Source: Veronia pacifica
GTDB taxonomy: Bacteria; Pseudomonadota; Gammaproteobacteria; Enterobacterales; Vibrionaceae
Direction of reading: 5' to 3'
Length of the DNA: 35,362 nt
NCBI RefSeq assembly: GCF_001707825.1
Contig: NZ_LYBM01000053.1
Coordinates: 1 to 35,362, forward strand
A model generated the notes under the pieces. That model saw nothing but the letters and a program-made list of their open reading frames with translations, was not told the DNA's origin and made no database searches. This document shows, piece after piece, positions 34,928 through 35,362 of the stretch (within the stretch, counting starts at the first letter, position 1; every line of letters begins with the position of its first letter). The position numbers and the translations under genes were made by a program.

Positions 34928-35183
34928 CTTCAATCTCATCGAAAATGGAAAGCTAACAGTCTAGACGTCTGGACTTTTCTCTATACACCCTCCTCCATTG
35001 TTGTTGGAGCCCGTCAATTCCGTCAGTTTCATTACATAGCCACTCTTCTCAGAGAGTTAATAAATATCTGAAAATATTATAAATGTAAGAAATGTTTATA
35101 AACCATGAGGAAATAAAATTCACAAATAAAACACCGTTTCATAAAGTCTCCTTCCTCATTCAATCAGTAAAAGAAACAGATAA

Positions 35184-35362
35184 ATGAAGAAAAAACTCAT
35201 ACCCTGCCTGATTGCGGTCTCATTGCTGTCAGCATGTGGCGGCGAGAGCGGTTCTGCGGTGGTCGCAACGGGTACTGGCACTGGCACTGGCACTGGCACT
35301 GGCACTGGCACTGGCACTGGCACTGGCACAACATCTAAAACCGATCCTCTTTATCCATACCA
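35184..35362 (+). CDS. Lipoprotein with Thr-Gly repeat linker (N-terminal part only)
   Basis: The gene runs off the window after 59 codons. The N-terminus MKKKLIPCLIAVSLLSAC is a lipoprotein signal with lipobox LSAC. After cleavage the lipidated Cys is followed by GGESGSAVVA and then (Thr-Gly)10, a flexible tether. The sequence resumes as TTSKTDPLYPY. Gly-Gly-Glu after the Cys suggests sorting to the outer membrane. Long vibrio surface lipoproteins such as AcfD/SslE-like proteins begin in this way, but too little is present to name it. Confidence 0.8.
   Translation, partial: MKKKLIPCLIAVSLLSACGGESGSAVVATGTGTGTGTGTGTGTGTGTGTTSKTDPLYPY
35274..35327 (+). repeat. Hexanucleotide tandem repeat (ACTGGC) x9, in frame
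   Basis: Nine perfect ACTGGC units encode nine Thr-Gly pairs. A tenth pair before it uses ACGGGT. Unit length is a multiple of three, so slippage changes linker length without breaking the frame. Confidence 0.95.

Larger units (their letters stand above)
34812..35183. other. Intergenic region between divergent ECF operon and lipoprotein gene
   Basis: It contains the ECF leader hairpin and promoter on the left and an AT-rich stretch with an inverted repeat TTATAAA/TTTATAA (35077-35083, 35095-35101) before the lipoprotein gene. No conserved riboswitch motif for riboflavin (RFN) or other vitamins is visible. Confidence 0.5.

Noticed and set aside
35274-35327. Repeat array that might suggest CRISPR
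   Set aside because: It is a simple six-base microsatellite inside a coding frame with no spacers.

Overview
The window looks like chromosomal DNA of a Vibrionaceae-type marine gammaproteobacterium (Vibrio, Photobacterium, Grimontia or Enterovibrio relative). This rests on the gene set: a stand-alone second EF-G, Dps, methylglyoxal synthase, NupC, DbpA, a UPF0397-type ECF transporter, and a trypsin-like exported protein with a GlyGly-CTERM-like tail. The family assignment is inference, because no rRNA or species marker is present. There is no insertion sequence, prophage, integron, CRISPR array or tRNA. Most of the window is an ordinary mosaic of short transcription units. The accessory content lies mainly at about 5.6-13.4 kb and 18.6-21.3 kb.

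Layout. 0-3 kb (minus strand): a BMP-family nucleoside-type binding protein, an endonuclease/exonuclease/phosphatase-fold enzyme and a DEDDh exonuclease. 3.2-5.6 kb (plus): methylglyoxal synthase, a zinc-free MDR oxidoreductase and a PhnR-like GntR/UTRA regulator. 5.6-8.9 kb: a TetR regulator divergent from an extended SDR and a Baeyer-Villiger-type flavin monooxygenase; a perfect 18-bp inverted repeat over a consensus -35 box is the likely operator. 9-13.3 kb: a small unknown protein, a MATE exporter and, convergent to it, an operon of two Opp/Dpp-type ABC ATPases plus an unknown 162-aa protein. That operon sits behind a Fur-box-like sequence and has no permease or binding protein beside it. 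13.7-18.4 kb: an M32 carboxypeptidase, a membrane diguanylate cyclase with a Cache-like sensor, and the DbpA RNA helicase.

18.7-21.5 kb is the most unusual part. A 547-residue trypsin-fold exported protein has lost all three catalytic residues (His to Ser, Asp to Asn, Ser to Val). Its activation site is preceded by a tandem-duplicated copy, its probable signal peptide is cut by an in-frame TGA, and it still ends in a GlyGly-CTERM-like membrane tail. Upstream lies a very AT-rich non-coding stretch of about 0.75 kb and then a 41-codon small ORF.

21.5-31.2 kb: a hybrid histidine kinase (PAS-PAS-HisKA-HATPase-REC-Hpt), a nupC gene with a single-base frameshift near its 3' end, a P-loop kinase-like ATPase, an unknown basic protein, fusA2 (EF-G 2, codon-optimised and outside any str operon) and dps. 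31.7-34.9 kb: a complete ECF transporter operon in the order S, fused AA, T. Its leader folds into a hairpin over the upstream TTG start candidate. The right edge cuts into a lipoprotein gene with an in-frame ACTGGC hexanucleotide repeat giving a (Thr-Gly)10 linker.

Start sites were moved from the longest reading frame wherever a Shine-Dalgarno sequence or family length favoured a shorter form. This applies to the exonuclease, BVMO, MATE, M32 peptidase, Dps, ECF S component and the 107-aa protein.
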